Source: Gammaproteobacteria bacterium
GTDB lineage: Bacteria > Pseudomonadota > Gammaproteobacteria > Pseudomonadales > Azotimanducaceae
Reading direction: 5' to 3'
Assembly (NCBI GenBank): GCA_026706935.1
Contig: JAPOXV010000018.1
Location: forward strand, 434,001-498,000
DNA: 64,000 bases
Below, one piece after another: positions 1-9,183 of the stretch (the first letter of the stretch is position 1; each line of letters begins with the position of its first letter). The notes beneath the pieces are model-generated. The model saw nothing but the letters and a program-made list of their open reading frames with translations. It was not told the DNA's origin and made no database searches. The translations under genes were made by a program, and so were the position numbers.

Positions 1-615
1 AGCTACCTAGCGAAGATGCTCGACGAGTCTGTAAACGTAAGAGTATTAGACGCTATGGATTTCTATCAAGAGATCCTTAGCTCACAGCAAGATCAAAGCG
101 TCACCATCATTTCGCTAGGATTCTTGAATAATCTTGCAGAGCTACTTAAAACGCACCCTACTCTGATCAAGCAGAAAGTACTGCGGCTTGTCGCGATGGG
201 TGGACGGGTAAATGACAATTTCAACTTCGTACGACACGAGCTTGTCGGTGAATCTCAGTTCGTCATTGAACACTGGCCAACACAGCTCGTTGTTACGGAC
301 TTCGGAGGAAATCTACATTCGGGTGTTTCTCTTTCGTCGACTTCGTCGAAGAATCCTGTAAGGGAAGCTTATTTCAGGTGGTTCAACCGTTCGTTCAAGG
401 GGCGGTCGAGCTGGGACCAGGTTGCCGTGCTCGTTGGCGTTAGAGGTGAAGCTGGTGGTTTCGAATTCGTAGGCGATCTTGCGGGACGGCTTCAAAATGG
501 ATTCACGTGGCAATTCGATGGACAGCACCGCGCTTATGCGCGACCTACAAAGTCACCCAATTTCTATCTCGCCGAGATCGAAGCTCTAATGTCAGTCAAA
601 CCACGGGCTCATTGA
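1..615 (+). CDS. Nucleoside hydrolase (IUNH family), 5' end outside the window
   Basis: The frame is open from base 1, so the gene is cut by the window edge; the first ATG (16) is probably internal. The visible C-terminal part shows the family signature VTIISLGFLNNLAELL, followed by VAMGG and an N-F-N-F segment. In inosine/uridine-preferring nucleoside hydrolases these form the 'GPLTNLA' and 'MGG...N' elements of the Ca-binding active site. The family cleaves the N-glycosidic bond of nucleosides. The Leu-Asn-Asn variant of the usual Pro-Leu-Thr-Asn suggests a divergent member, so substrate is open. It converges with the lactonase gene downstream. Confidence 0.75.
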   Translation, partial: SYLAKMLDESVNVRVLDAMDFYQEILSSQQDQSVTIISLGFLNNLAELLKTHPTLIKQKVLRLVAMGGRVNDNFNFVRHELVGESQFVIEHWPTQLVVTDFGGNLHSGVSLSSTSSKNPVREAYFRWFNRSFKGRSSWDQVAVLVGVRGEAGGFEFVGDLAGRLQNGFTWQFDGQHRAYARPTKSPNFYLAEIEALMSVKPRAH

Positions 616-665
616 AAGGAAATCAGCAACAACAACCGAAGTTGGGTCCGATCTAAGCGATTAAT

Positions 666-1583
666 CTAATTTACATTCAAATAGTTAAGAGGAAGTCCTG
701 CCACATCCCAATCCATCGCCACCAGCTGTCCTGTGGACGAAAGTGTCACGTACGCGGTCTTCAGATCATTCCCGCCAAAGCAAATGTTGGTCGTCAATCG
801 GTCAGGCATCGGAACGAACTTGGGATCTCGCCCATCTGGATACAACGTCGTTATACCGCCGTCGATCAGCGTAGCAACGCATACGCCACCATCCGCGTCA
901 ACAGCGAGTGAATCGAACATGAAGTAGGAATTTCGCCCTACGACAACTCGACCGCCATCAGGTCGATCCAACCGTTCACCCGTTAACTGACCAGATCCCT
1001 TCAAGGGATATGCCCACAAGCGACCTGTCGGCGTCTCTGCAATATAGAGTTCGTCATTTCTCGCGGACAGTCCAATGCCATTCGGTGCTTCTAACGGGAA
1101 TATCGCTTCTTCGATATGCGATCCATCCGCTTTTGCGTAGAAAACACCCGTCCTGTCGCGCTCTCGCGGCCGAGTCTTTCCGTGATCAGTGAACCAAAAC
1201 CCACCTTGATCGTCAAATACAAGGTCATTAGGGCCGCATAGTCGAACGCCATTGACGGCTTCGTAGAGTACATCAACCCTACCCGATTGCATGTCGACTC
1301 GCTCGATGCGCCCACCGGAATAATCGTCGGCTTGATCTCCAGGATAGGTGCGCCCTGGTCGACGTATCCAATTGAATCCTCCGTTATTACAGATATAACA
1401 CTGGCCACCAGGTCCGATTGCCGCTCCATTCGGTCCCCCGCCTACCTCCGAAACGACCTCGATCGTCCCATCTTCGTCAACTCGGGAAAGTGTGCCTCGA
1501 GCGATCTCGACAACCAGTACCGAGCCGTCAGGTAGTGCGATTGGCCCCTCTGGAAACTGTAACTGATCGGTAATAACCCGCAT
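666..1583 (-). CDS. SMP-30/gluconolactonase/LRE family protein
   Basis: A 305-residue protein of the calcium-dependent six-bladed propeller lactonase family. Visible family blocks are FPEGPIALPDGSVLVVE near the N-terminus (metal-ligand Glu), GGPNGAAIGPGG, CGPNDLVFDDQGGFWFTDHG (metal-ligand Asn), APNGIGLS and DSLAVDADGGVCVATL (catalytic Asp region). An upstream in-frame ATG exists (1652), but the ATG at 1583 is preceded by GAAGGAGAA at good spacing, and homology begins there. Members hydrolyse sugar lactones or related esters; substrate unknown here. No signal peptide, so probably cytoplasmic. It is transcribed divergently from the RND pump genes. Confidence 0.88.
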   Translation of the reverse strand: MRVITDQLQFPEGPIALPDGSVLVVEIARGTLSRVDEDGTIEVVSEVGGGPNGAAIGPGGQCYICNNGGFNWIRRPGRTYPGDQADDYSGGRIERVDMQSGRVDVLYEAVNGVRLCGPNDLVFDDQGGFWFTDHGKTRPRERDRTGVFYAKADGSHIEEAIFPLEAPNGIGLSARNDELYIAETPTGRLWAYPLKGSGQLTGERLDRPDGGRVVVGRNSYFMFDSLAVDADGGVCVATLIDGGITTLYPDGRDPKFVPMPDRLTTNICFGGNDLKTAYVTLSSTGQLVAMDWDVAGLPLNYLNVN

Positions 1584-1714
1584 GACGTGATTCTCCTTCA
1601 ATTCCGTATAAATGCTACCGATATGCCAATCATGTACCCTCGATTGACCCATACGTGGGCGGATTGAGCTCGTATCACTCCCTTTAGCAAACTAATTAGA
1701 GATCGCTTCTACGA

Positions 1715-2845
1715 ATGAAACGCGTTATCGGCGTCACGCAGATCCTCATCGTACTCGCCCTCGTGACCGTCGCATCCTTCTTTGCGTGTCGAGCGACTAC
1801 ATCAACAGAGTCCGCACCTTCGTTTCCGATGGGTCCACCTGGCGCGATACAAGCGCCACAGGTAACCGTCGCAGTCGTCCGACCTGACGTCATCAGCGCT
1901 ACAGTCGAAGTAGATGCTACGGGTTCGATTGCGTATCGAACAGCGGTTTCCATCGTTCCCCAGGTAGGTGGTCGCGTTATTTGGGTTTCACCAGCACTCC
2001 GGAATGGAGGTGAGTTTGAAGAAGGTGAAACTGTATTTAGATTGGATCCGATCGATGCAGAACTAAGTGTTCGGCAAGCGAAGGCGGATCTTGCGGTTGC
2101 GTTGGCGGAAATGAACTTGGCGAACGCGCAACGCGAGGCTGCGACAGAAAACTACCAGCTATTGAACCCAGGCGCCAATGTACCACCTTTGGTAGCTCAA
2201 GAACCTCAGATCGAGCGCAGTCAGGCCGCAATCGATCGAGCAAAAGCTCGCCTCCTTGCAGCTGAATTGACCTTGAGTCGCACAGAATTCAGTTTTCCAT
2301 TCTCGGGTCGCGTGTTGACGTCCAATGTCGGCGTTGGGCAGCTACTTTCAGTAAACCAACCTGTAGGTCAGGTGTATGACATCAATGAGCTTGAGGCCGT
2401 CATTCCAGTTTCAACGATGGACCTTGATGCCCTTGAACCGATCAACGGTCGACGCGCACTCTTGGAATCAGACCATGGATTCGTTGAGGCAGTTGTTGAG
2501 CGGCGGAGCGCGTCGTTAGATGAACGTACACGCACGTCCACTCTTTATGCAAGGATTCAGCCATCCGAACACGAGCTTGCGCCAGGCAGTTTTATTCGCG
2601 CGAAGATATTTGGTCGCCAAATTGATCAAGCCTACATATTGCCCGAAGAAACCGAACAGGCTAAGAGTACTGTTTGGGTCGTCAAGGAAGGTCTACTTAT
2701 TAGGCAACAGATTCAGATCCATGACCGTCGAGAAGACGGATTGCTGGTTACTACATTCCCATACTTTGACGGCATAGTGACTGGTTCCATGCCGAATGTA
2801 GACGAAGGCGACTCAGTAGCGATCGCAGGAATGCCCCAGACGTGA
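1715..2845 (+). CDS. RND efflux periplasmic adaptor (HlyD/AcrA family)
   Basis: 376 residues. The N-terminal hydrophobic segment (residues about 5-25) ends at a Cys, so it is either a signal anchor or an atypical lipoprotein signal; the lipobox is weak. A beta-barrel/lipoyl half (GGRVIWVSPALRNGGEFEEG) is followed by a helical hairpin (roughly residues 95-190, Ala/Glu/Gln rich) and the second lipoyl half (FPFSGRVLTSNVGVGQLL). Such adaptors bridge an inner-membrane RND pump to an outer-membrane channel. The stop overlaps the start of the permease, showing translational coupling. No TolC-type gene is next to it, so a channel encoded elsewhere is expected. Confidence 0.92.
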   Translation: MKRVIGVTQILIVLALVTVASFFACRATTSTESAPSFPMGPPGAIQAPQVTVAVVRPDVISATVEVDATGSIAYRTAVSIVPQVGGRVIWVSPALRNGGEFEEGETVFRLDPIDAELSVRQAKADLAVALAEMNLANAQREAATENYQLLNPGANVPPLVAQEPQIERSQAAIDRAKARLLAAELTLSRTEFSFPFSGRVLTSNVGVGQLLSVNQPVGQVYDINELEAVIPVSTMDLDALEPINGRRALLESDHGFVEAVVERRSASLDERTRTSTLYARIQPSEHELAPGSFIRAKIFGRQIDQAYILPEETEQAKSTVWVVKEGLLIRQQIQIHDRREDGLLVTTFPYFDGIVTGSMPNVDEGDSVAIAGMPQT

Positions 2846-5800
2846 CACCTCTTGCCGACCAAATTCGAGAACAGTCCATCGATCATGGACCGATGGGCTT
2901 TTTCGCACGTAATGCGGTAGCAGCGAACTTGCTAATGGCTGTCTTCCTCCTCGGTGGACTTTGGATGGCAACCAATCTGAATTCGGCAGTCTTTCCCACG
3001 ATTAAACCAGGTATTGTTGCCGTCACGGTTCCATATCCAGGCGCGACGCCTTCAGAAGTTGAAGAAGGCATTACGCGTCGCGTAGAAGAAGCGGTCGCAG
3101 GGATACAGGGAGTTTATCGGGTTCAATCAGTTGCGTCTGAAGGACTGGGTTCGATTAACGTCGAGTTAACGGACTTTGCAGACGAAAACGAAGTCTATGA
3201 AGACGTCAAATCCGCCGTCGATCGACTCGTTGATTTTCCGCCTCAACGTGCAGAGGAAGCAGAAGTCACAATTTTTGAATCGATCAGCAGCGTGATGCAA
3301 CTCGTTGTGTCTGGTCCTGTGCCAGAAGCCGAACTGCGTAGTGCCGCCGAGTTTTTACAAGATGCGTTGCTCGACCTTGATGGTGTATCGCTTGTCACGC
3401 TAGATGGCGCGCGCGCCTACGAGATATCCATTGAAATCAGTGAACGGACGCTCCGGCAATACGGACTCACACTTGAGCAGGTCGCGAATCGCATAAGGCA
3501 GTATTCGGTCAATCTGTCTGCCGGTGAAATAAAGTCGAACGCTGGTGACCTTCTAATCCGAACGAATAAGAAGCTCATGACTGGCGGTGAATTTGAGTCT
3601 ATTCCGATCCAAGCATTACCGAACGGCACGACTTTGCTCTTGCGCGATATCGCAATCGTCCGTGATGCATTCGTTGACGATCAATTACGGAATGAATTCA
3701 ATGGGAAACCGGCGATCTTCGTTCAGGTAAGTCGGTCCGACTCTGAGGACGTGCTTGAAATCGCTGAGATCGTCAAATCGAATCTACCAGGAATCTCTAT
3801 CCCCTACAACGTGGATATTGAGATATTCCAAGACCAATCCGAAGTGTTGGAGCAACGGATTGATTTGCTCGTTCGTAATGGTCTTCTCGGTTTTACATTG
3901 GTCGTCACCTTCCTGGTGTTAATGCTTGACTTAAAGCTGGCGATCTGGGTGGCTATGGGCGTACCTATCTCCTTCCTAGGCGCGATGATCTTTTTCGCGC
4001 CGCTCGGTGTAGAGATCACCATGGTCTCGTTGTTTGGTTTGATCATGGTCTTAGGTGTTGTTGTCGACGATGCAATCGTTGTCGGTGAAAACATCGGTGC
4101 GGTGCACGAAACGGGACTGCGAGGCGTAGGTGCTTCAATCGCAGGTGCAAAGGGTGTCTTCTCGCCTGTGAGTATCGGCGTTCTAACCTCTATGGCGGCG
4201 TTCGCCCCGTTACTGTTCGCGACGGGAACGTTCGGACAAATCCTTGGTGCTGTTCCTCTTGTCGTGATTACGGTATTGGTCATTTCGATGATCGAGGTAT
4301 TCCTGATCTTACCGGCTCACCTATCACACGAAGGGTATTGGAGTCGCTGGCCCTTGAGTGTCTTGCAGTCAGTGATTGCTTCTGGGGTCCAGCGTTTTAG
4401 AGATCGAATTCTCGTACCAGCGGCTGCGTGGGCCATAAAACGACGCTATTTAACGTTGTTTCTGGCATTTGTTTTCCTCGTGTTGTGTGGCTCTTTGCTC
4501 TATACCAATTCAGTCCGATTTCTTTTCTTCCCGTCCATAGAGTCGGATAACGTTTCCGCAAACCTAACCTACCCTGTCGGCACGCCGTATGACACCACGG
4601 AGGAAGGAGCGGAAATACTGAGAAATGCAATCCTCCGTGTGAATGAGGCAGCTGGCGGTACAGAAATTGAATCCTTGAGTATGGTCGTTGGCGGTGGACT
4701 TCGTTTAGCTGGCGGTCCCGGTGGTCCTGGTGGCGTCACGCAAAGCAGTAATCGAGCCCAGGTGATCCTAGAACTCGCCGACGAGAGCATCCGACAAAAC
4801 AGTTCAGCAGAGATCGAACGACTTTGGCGACGGGAAGTAGGCACCATACCCGGCGCTGATTCGTTGCAGTTTACATCTGCGTTCATCGGCGGCTCAACTA
4901 TGGCATACCAGCTTAGTCACCGTGATAGCGACGTTCTCTTGCTAGCCGTTGATCAATTGAAAACGCGACTGTCAGAAGTCGAAGCACTCGTACAAATTAC
5001 CGATGACTTCGATCTTGGAAAGCGTCAATTCGATATCGAGCTAACGCCAGCGGGAGAAGCGGCCGGACTTACACACCTTGACATATCACGGCAATTGCGG
5101 CAGAGCTATTTCGGTGAAGAGATTCAGCGGATTCAACGTAATCGCAACGAAGTGAAAGTCATGGTCCGTTTTCCGACCGATGAGCGAAGCAGTACGCGAG
5201 ACTTTGCAAATTCTCGTATCCGACTGAACGACGGCACTGAAGTACCGCTCTTCACCGTAGCTCGTATCGACGAAAACCGTAGTTTCTCCTCTATAACTCG
5301 CATCGATGGTCGACGCGTTGTGCAAGTCAGCGCGAGGATTGATAGCGTACTTCGTACCCCAAACCAAGTCATCGCTGAAGTAAACCAAGACGTTCTGCCA
5401 TCCTTAATCGCGGAATTCCCCCGCCTCGCCATTCGAGAGGCTGGCTTTGCACAAGAACAGGCGGAAGACTTTATTCAGTTAGGCTTGCTAGCAATATCTT
5501 CTATCTTATTGATGTACATACTCTTAGCGAGCCAGCTCCGCAACTACTCGATGCCCTTCACCGTCCTATCCGCGATCCCATTCGGTGCCGGTGGCGCGAT
5601 CTTAGGTCATTGGCTGTTAGGCTTCGATCTGTCCTTTGTGTCAATATTTGGCATCATCGCACTGAGCGGAATCGTAGTGAACAATTCACTGGTACTCACA
5701 GATTTGTTCTTGAGACTACGCGCCGCAGGCATGGAGTTTGAAGACGCGATCAAAGAAGCCGTGCGTGGCCGCTTTCGAGCGGTATTCCTTACAACCGCAA

Positions 5801-6135
5801 CGACTGCGCTCGGCCTCACCCCGATGTTGTTCGAAACAAGCATGCAAGCACAGTTCCTCATTCCGATGGCGGTTAGCCTTGCAACAGGAACTGTGTTTGC
5901 CGCTGTAACGACGCTCTTCATCGTACCGAGTCTAATCCAAATTCGAAAGGACGTAAAGTCGTTCTTCCGAATGCACGAAGATACAGCCGAACTTAAAAAG
6001 GCATTCAAGCCTGCAGAAGAACGAGAGATTGCGTTTGGTGCTGAAGCCGCCAGTGAATCAGCAGCTTCTTCGGCAGCAGGTGGATTTCGAAGTGATTTGG
6101 CATCCGGCCCAGCGGAAGACAGGATTCGAAATTAG
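2842..6135 (+). CDS. RND family efflux permease (AcrB/HAE-1-like)
   Basis: 1097 residues, the normal size of a tripartite RND pump subunit. It starts with GTG at 2842, overlapping the adaptor stop (GTGA arrangement). TM1 lies near residues 22-42, followed by a large periplasmic loop, TM2-6 (about 340-480), a second periplasmic loop and TM8-12 (about 870-1030). The proton-relay pair is present in TM4 as VVVDDAIVVGEN (Asp409-Asp410). The TM10 segment reads GIVVNNSLVLTD, with Asn where AcrB has the relay Lys, so the proton path differs in detail. The C-terminal tail is rich in Glu and Ala. Substrate cannot be assigned; multidrug or lipid export is typical. Confidence 0.95.
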   Translation: MTPLADQIREQSIDHGPMGFFARNAVAANLLMAVFLLGGLWMATNLNSAVFPTIKPGIVAVTVPYPGATPSEVEEGITRRVEEAVAGIQGVYRVQSVASEGLGSINVELTDFADENEVYEDVKSAVDRLVDFPPQRAEEAEVTIFESISSVMQLVVSGPVPEAELRSAAEFLQDALLDLDGVSLVTLDGARAYEISIEISERTLRQYGLTLEQVANRIRQYSVNLSAGEIKSNAGDLLIRTNKKLMTGGEFESIPIQALPNGTTLLLRDIAIVRDAFVDDQLRNEFNGKPAIFVQVSRSDSEDVLEIAEIVKSNLPGISIPYNVDIEIFQDQSEVLEQRIDLLVRNGLLGFTLVVTFLVLMLDLKLAIWVAMGVPISFLGAMIFFAPLGVEITMVSLFGLIMVLGVVVDDAIVVGENIGAVHETGLRGVGASIAGAKGVFSPVSIGVLTSMAAFAPLLFATGTFGQILGAVPLVVITVLVISMIEVFLILPAHLSHEGYWSRWPLSVLQSVIASGVQRFRDRILVPAAAWAIKRRYLTLFLAFVFLVLCGSLLYTNSVRFLFFPSIESDNVSANLTYPVGTPYDTTEEGAEILRNAILRVNEAAGGTEIESLSMVVGGGLRLAGGPGGPGGVTQSSNRAQVILELADESIRQNSSAEIERLWRREVGTIPGADSLQFTSAFIGGSTMAYQLSHRDSDVLLLAVDQLKTRLSEVEALVQITDDFDLGKRQFDIELTPAGEAAGLTHLDISRQLRQSYFGEEIQRIQRNRNEVKVMVRFPTDERSSTRDFANSRIRLNDGTEVPLFTVARIDENRSFSSITRIDGRRVVQVSARIDSVLRTPNQVIAEVNQDVLPSLIAEFPRLAIREAGFAQEQAEDFIQLGLLAISSILLMYILLASQLRNYSMPFTVLSAIPFGAGGAILGHWLLGFDLSFVSIFGIIALSGIVVNNSLVLTDLFLRLRAAGMEFEDAIKEAVRGRFRAVFLTTATTALGLTPMLFETSMQAQFLIPMAVSLATGTVFAAVTTLFIVPSLIQIRKDVKSFFRMHEDTAELKKAFKPAEEREIAFGAEAASESAASSAAGGFRSDLASGPAEDRIRN

Positions 6136-6270
6136 CTTTAGGTGCGAGCATTTCGGCGCGATTCCTTGTACTGAAATCGCATTCGTATTCTGGCTTCAAC
6201 GTGATATTTGCAAGCTGAAGCCAAAAGTAGAATCAATAGGAAGTAACCTAAACGATTCACGACTAAATCT

Positions 6271-7518
6271 ATGAGCGATATGCGATTCGGTGCGTTTCTA
6301 GCACCCCATCATCCAATCGGTGAACACCCGACGCTGCAGCTTCAGAGCGACCTAGAGCTAGTCGCACATATGGATCGACTCGGATTTGATGAGTTTTGGT
6401 GCGGCGAACATCATTCGACTGGCTGGGAAGTCATCGCATCGCCAGAGCTCTTCCTAGCTGCCGCCGCAGAACGGACCCATCGCATCCGCTTAGGTACAGG
6501 CGTTGTGTCCTTACCTTACCACCATCCGTTCATGGTCGCTCAACGTATGGCACAGCTAGATCACCAATCGCGCGGTCGAGTGATTTTTGGTTCAGGTCCT
6601 GGAGCACTTCCGAGTGATGCTCACACCTTAGGCGTCGACCCAATGGTATTGCGTGACCGCCAAGACGAAGCGATAGGAGTCATACGACAACTCTTCGAAG
6701 CGAGCGAGCGCTTCACAGTCGAATCGGAGTGGTTTACGTTAAGGGATGCGAAGCTACAGCTCAAGCCCCTTCAGAAGAACATGGAGTTTACCGTTGCGTC
6801 GTTGGTGAGTCCTTCAGGTATGACGTTGGCAGGTAAACACGGCATCGGCGTTCTGTCAATCGGTTCAACATCGCAAGCAGGTATTCAGGCTTTACCACTG
6901 CAATGGAGTTTTGCTGAAGAAGCAGCGGAAAAGCATGGTAATACAGTAGATCGTAGTGCGTGGCGTCTCGTTTTGAACTGGCACATTGCGGAAACGCGTG
7001 ACAAAGCCCGTGAGCAGGCCCGTGATGGGTTGTTTCGACACAACAATGAATATACCGTTGGGACGCTCGCAGCTGGACAAGGTCAGATCTTTAAAACACC
7101 AGACGAAGCAGTCGACGTAATGGCGTTCAGTGACGGCAGCGTTAGTGTCATCGGCACTCCCGATGATCTAGTAGCGAAGATCTACGAAATGCAGGAACTG
7201 TCGGGCGGCTTTGGCTGTGTCATCGGATTCGTTCACGATTGGGCAAATCGCGCAGATACCCGTAACAGCTGGGATCTCGTGGCGCGATACGTAATTCCAG
7301 AAGTCAACGGACTCCTGCACGATTACCGTGAATCGAACCAATATGTGATTGAAAACCGCGAAACCTGGATGCGCGCTGGAATGGCAATCAATGCAAAAAT
7401 ACAAGAAAACAAGCGCGCAGCCGAAGCGATGAAAGCCGCTCAGAACGCAAGAGCAGCTTCCGCGCTTCAAGCCCATGCATCAACCGAGATAGAAAAAGCG
7501 GCATCGGAAGAAGACTGA
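6271..7518 (+). CDS. LLM class flavin-dependent monooxygenase
   Basis: 415 residues, bacterial luciferase-like fold (TIM barrel binding FMNH2 or F420). Diagnostic stretches are FDEFWCGEHHSTGWE near the N-terminus, RIRLGTGVVSLPYHHP, and RVIFGSGPGALPSDAH. The EHH and HHP motifs match alkanal- or limonene-type monooxygenases (LimB-like). The C-terminus carries an Ala/Glu-rich tail (about residues 380-415), longer than in most relatives. It probably depends on a separate flavin reductase; none is adjacent. It follows the RND pump by about 135 bases and converges with the next gene. Confidence 0.9.
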   Translation: MSDMRFGAFLAPHHPIGEHPTLQLQSDLELVAHMDRLGFDEFWCGEHHSTGWEVIASPELFLAAAAERTHRIRLGTGVVSLPYHHPFMVAQRMAQLDHQSRGRVIFGSGPGALPSDAHTLGVDPMVLRDRQDEAIGVIRQLFEASERFTVESEWFTLRDAKLQLKPLQKNMEFTVASLVSPSGMTLAGKHGIGVLSIGSTSQAGIQALPLQWSFAEEAAEKHGNTVDRSAWRLVLNWHIAETRDKAREQARDGLFRHNNEYTVGTLAAGQGQIFKTPDEAVDVMAFSDGSVSVIGTPDDLVAKIYEMQELSGGFGCVIGFVHDWANRADTRNSWDLVARYVIPEVNGLLHDYRESNQYVIENRETWMRAGMAINAKIQENKRAAEAMKAAQNARAASALQAHASTEIEKAASEED

Positions 7519-7558
7519 TCTAACTAAGTCCGTTACTAGGTGCTAGGCTGATTACGCG

Positions 7559-8797
7559 TTAGTACACGCCCCCTTCTGGACTCTCACCAAGTAGATGTGC
7601 ACCAACTGTCTGATAGTGAGACTCGCGGCCTTGAATCTGTTGCGTGATGACGTGAATGTCCTGGAATTTTCGTTGGATTACTGTCGATTCGAAAATCGCA
7701 TTGGATCCGGTTAAGTTGTAAACAATATCAACTACTTGGGCGGATTGTCTGATAGCGTGAGTACCCGCTAACCGAAGACGTAACCGTTCGTCAAGCGAGA
7801 TCATGCCGTTAGCCTTAACGTTCTCCCATACCTCTCCGACTGTCTCGTAAAGAAACGCTTTCGCGCCACCGAATAAACCTTCTGCAAGTCCGATCTTGCT
7901 CTGAACAACTGGGTCCTGAGCGAGTGTCAGTTTTCCGAATTGAGGCTTTTTCGAATGACTAAGTTCAATCACACTATCTAATCCCGATCTAGCTACGCCA
8001 AGCGCTACACAGCCGAAACCACACGCGAACATCAGTGACTGCGGAATCTTGTAGATCGGTCCCTGCTCTATGTGCGGAAGGTCCATTCGCATAACACGAT
8101 GCCCGGGCACGAAATAGTCTTCACAACTGAATCCGAAACTACCCGTTCCGCGAAGTCCGCGAACTTGCCAGTTGTCGATCAGCTCAATCTCATCTTTTGG
8201 CATAAAGTGCAGTCGCGGTGGATGGCTCGCGCTTGTTACGAGCGCAGCTAACCAATTCGCATGCCGACAACCGCTCGAGAAAATCCACTTCCCGCTCAGA
8301 GAATAGCCACCCGACACGGATTTGGACGTAGCTCCTATTGGAGGACCGTTACCACAACTACCCTCCGGTACACCCCAAATTTCCTTCGCCAGTTCAACAG
8401 GTTCTCGCGCAGCATTGGTTGCAAAGACGTTTCCCTGATTAATACACCAGCCAACACTCCCATCTGCATGTGCAATTGTGAAGATAACGTCAAGGTATTC
8501 GTACCAATCCATTTCGTCACCTCCCAGCCGTTGTGGGACAAGCAAGCGCAGTAGATTCGCATTCTTCATCTCTGCGATAAGATCGCTAGGAATCTCGCGA
8601 TACTCATCGATCGAGTCGCCGGCGGCGACGATCTTGTCGTAGAGCAACTTCGCGCGCTTGAGAGGCGATGTCGTACTTTGTGATCGATTCAATTGGGAAG
8701 ATGTAGTCAAGGATCTATCCGACGCGCAAGCGTTCTTTCCAGTGTGCACTCGGTCGTCATAGACGAATTGAGAGCGGGTAGTGAGCTCGTTATTCAT
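7559..8797 (-). CDS. Acyl-CoA dehydrogenase-fold flavin monooxygenase (HsaA/DszC-like)
   Basis: 412 residues. The acyl-CoA dehydrogenase fold is clear, but the motifs are those of two-component flavin monooxygenases: SVGWCINQ in the N-terminal helical domain, YSLSGKWIFSSGCRHANW, WQVRGLRGTGSFGFSCEDYF in the middle beta domain, and TGSNAIFESTVIQRKFQDIH at the C-terminus. HsaA and DszC relatives hydroxylate phenols or oxidise sulfur compounds with FMNH2 supplied by a partner reductase. A Ser/Thr-rich N-terminal extension of about 45 residues is unusual and might mean a later start. A second member lies at 30011-31162. Confidence 0.82.
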   Translation of the reverse strand: MNNELTTRSQFVYDDRVHTGKNACASDRSLTTSSQLNRSQSTTSPLKRAKLLYDKIVAAGDSIDEYREIPSDLIAEMKNANLLRLLVPQRLGGDEMDWYEYLDVIFTIAHADGSVGWCINQGNVFATNAAREPVELAKEIWGVPEGSCGNGPPIGATSKSVSGGYSLSGKWIFSSGCRHANWLAALVTSASHPPRLHFMPKDEIELIDNWQVRGLRGTGSFGFSCEDYFVPGHRVMRMDLPHIEQGPIYKIPQSLMFACGFGCVALGVARSGLDSVIELSHSKKPQFGKLTLAQDPVVQSKIGLAEGLFGGAKAFLYETVGEVWENVKANGMISLDERLRLRLAGTHAIRQSAQVVDIVYNLTGSNAIFESTVIQRKFQDIHVITQQIQGRESHYQTVGAHLLGESPEGGVY

Positions 8798-9183
8798 CTA
8801 AGTGAATTTTCGCATAGTCGAACCATCAGTTTTCGTCTAATTGAGTAGAGAGCGCCAGTCTCAGCCTTTAATTCATCCTTAGACGGACATTTAGCGTCGA
8901 CTCGGCGTTGGTATCAAGCGGAAGACCATCTCTAGCTTGCACGGTTCTTGTAGTCCTATGTCACTCGTCGCGAAGTCAACCAACTCGATCCTCGACGGCA
9001 ACTTAGGGTAGATAGACGGGTACGTCCCATCGGAAATATGGAGAAAAAGTGAATAGAAAATACGACAGAATTATTAAAATTCGCGTGCAATCATTGAAAC
9101 TGGCTTAGTCTCAAAAGCTAATCAGAGCTTCATTGTTTGCGGGGAATCTACTTCGCGTCTAAGCGCGCATGTTCGGGGAAGAA
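8798..9183. other. Intergenic region upstream of the TonB receptor
   Basis: About 370 bases without a convincing gene, between a minus-strand monooxygenase and the plus-strand receptor. A possible sigma-70 promoter is TTGAAA at 9094-9099, then 17 bases, then GCTAAT at 9117-9122 (four of six matches), about 60 bases ahead of the receptor start. I see no riboswitch, repeat or RNA gene in it. A regulator site for the receptor could be here, but no clear operator stands out. Confidence 0.35.

Noticed and set aside
1696-1953. Minus-strand ORF over the adaptor start
   Set aside because: Antisense shadow of a clear RND adaptor gene.
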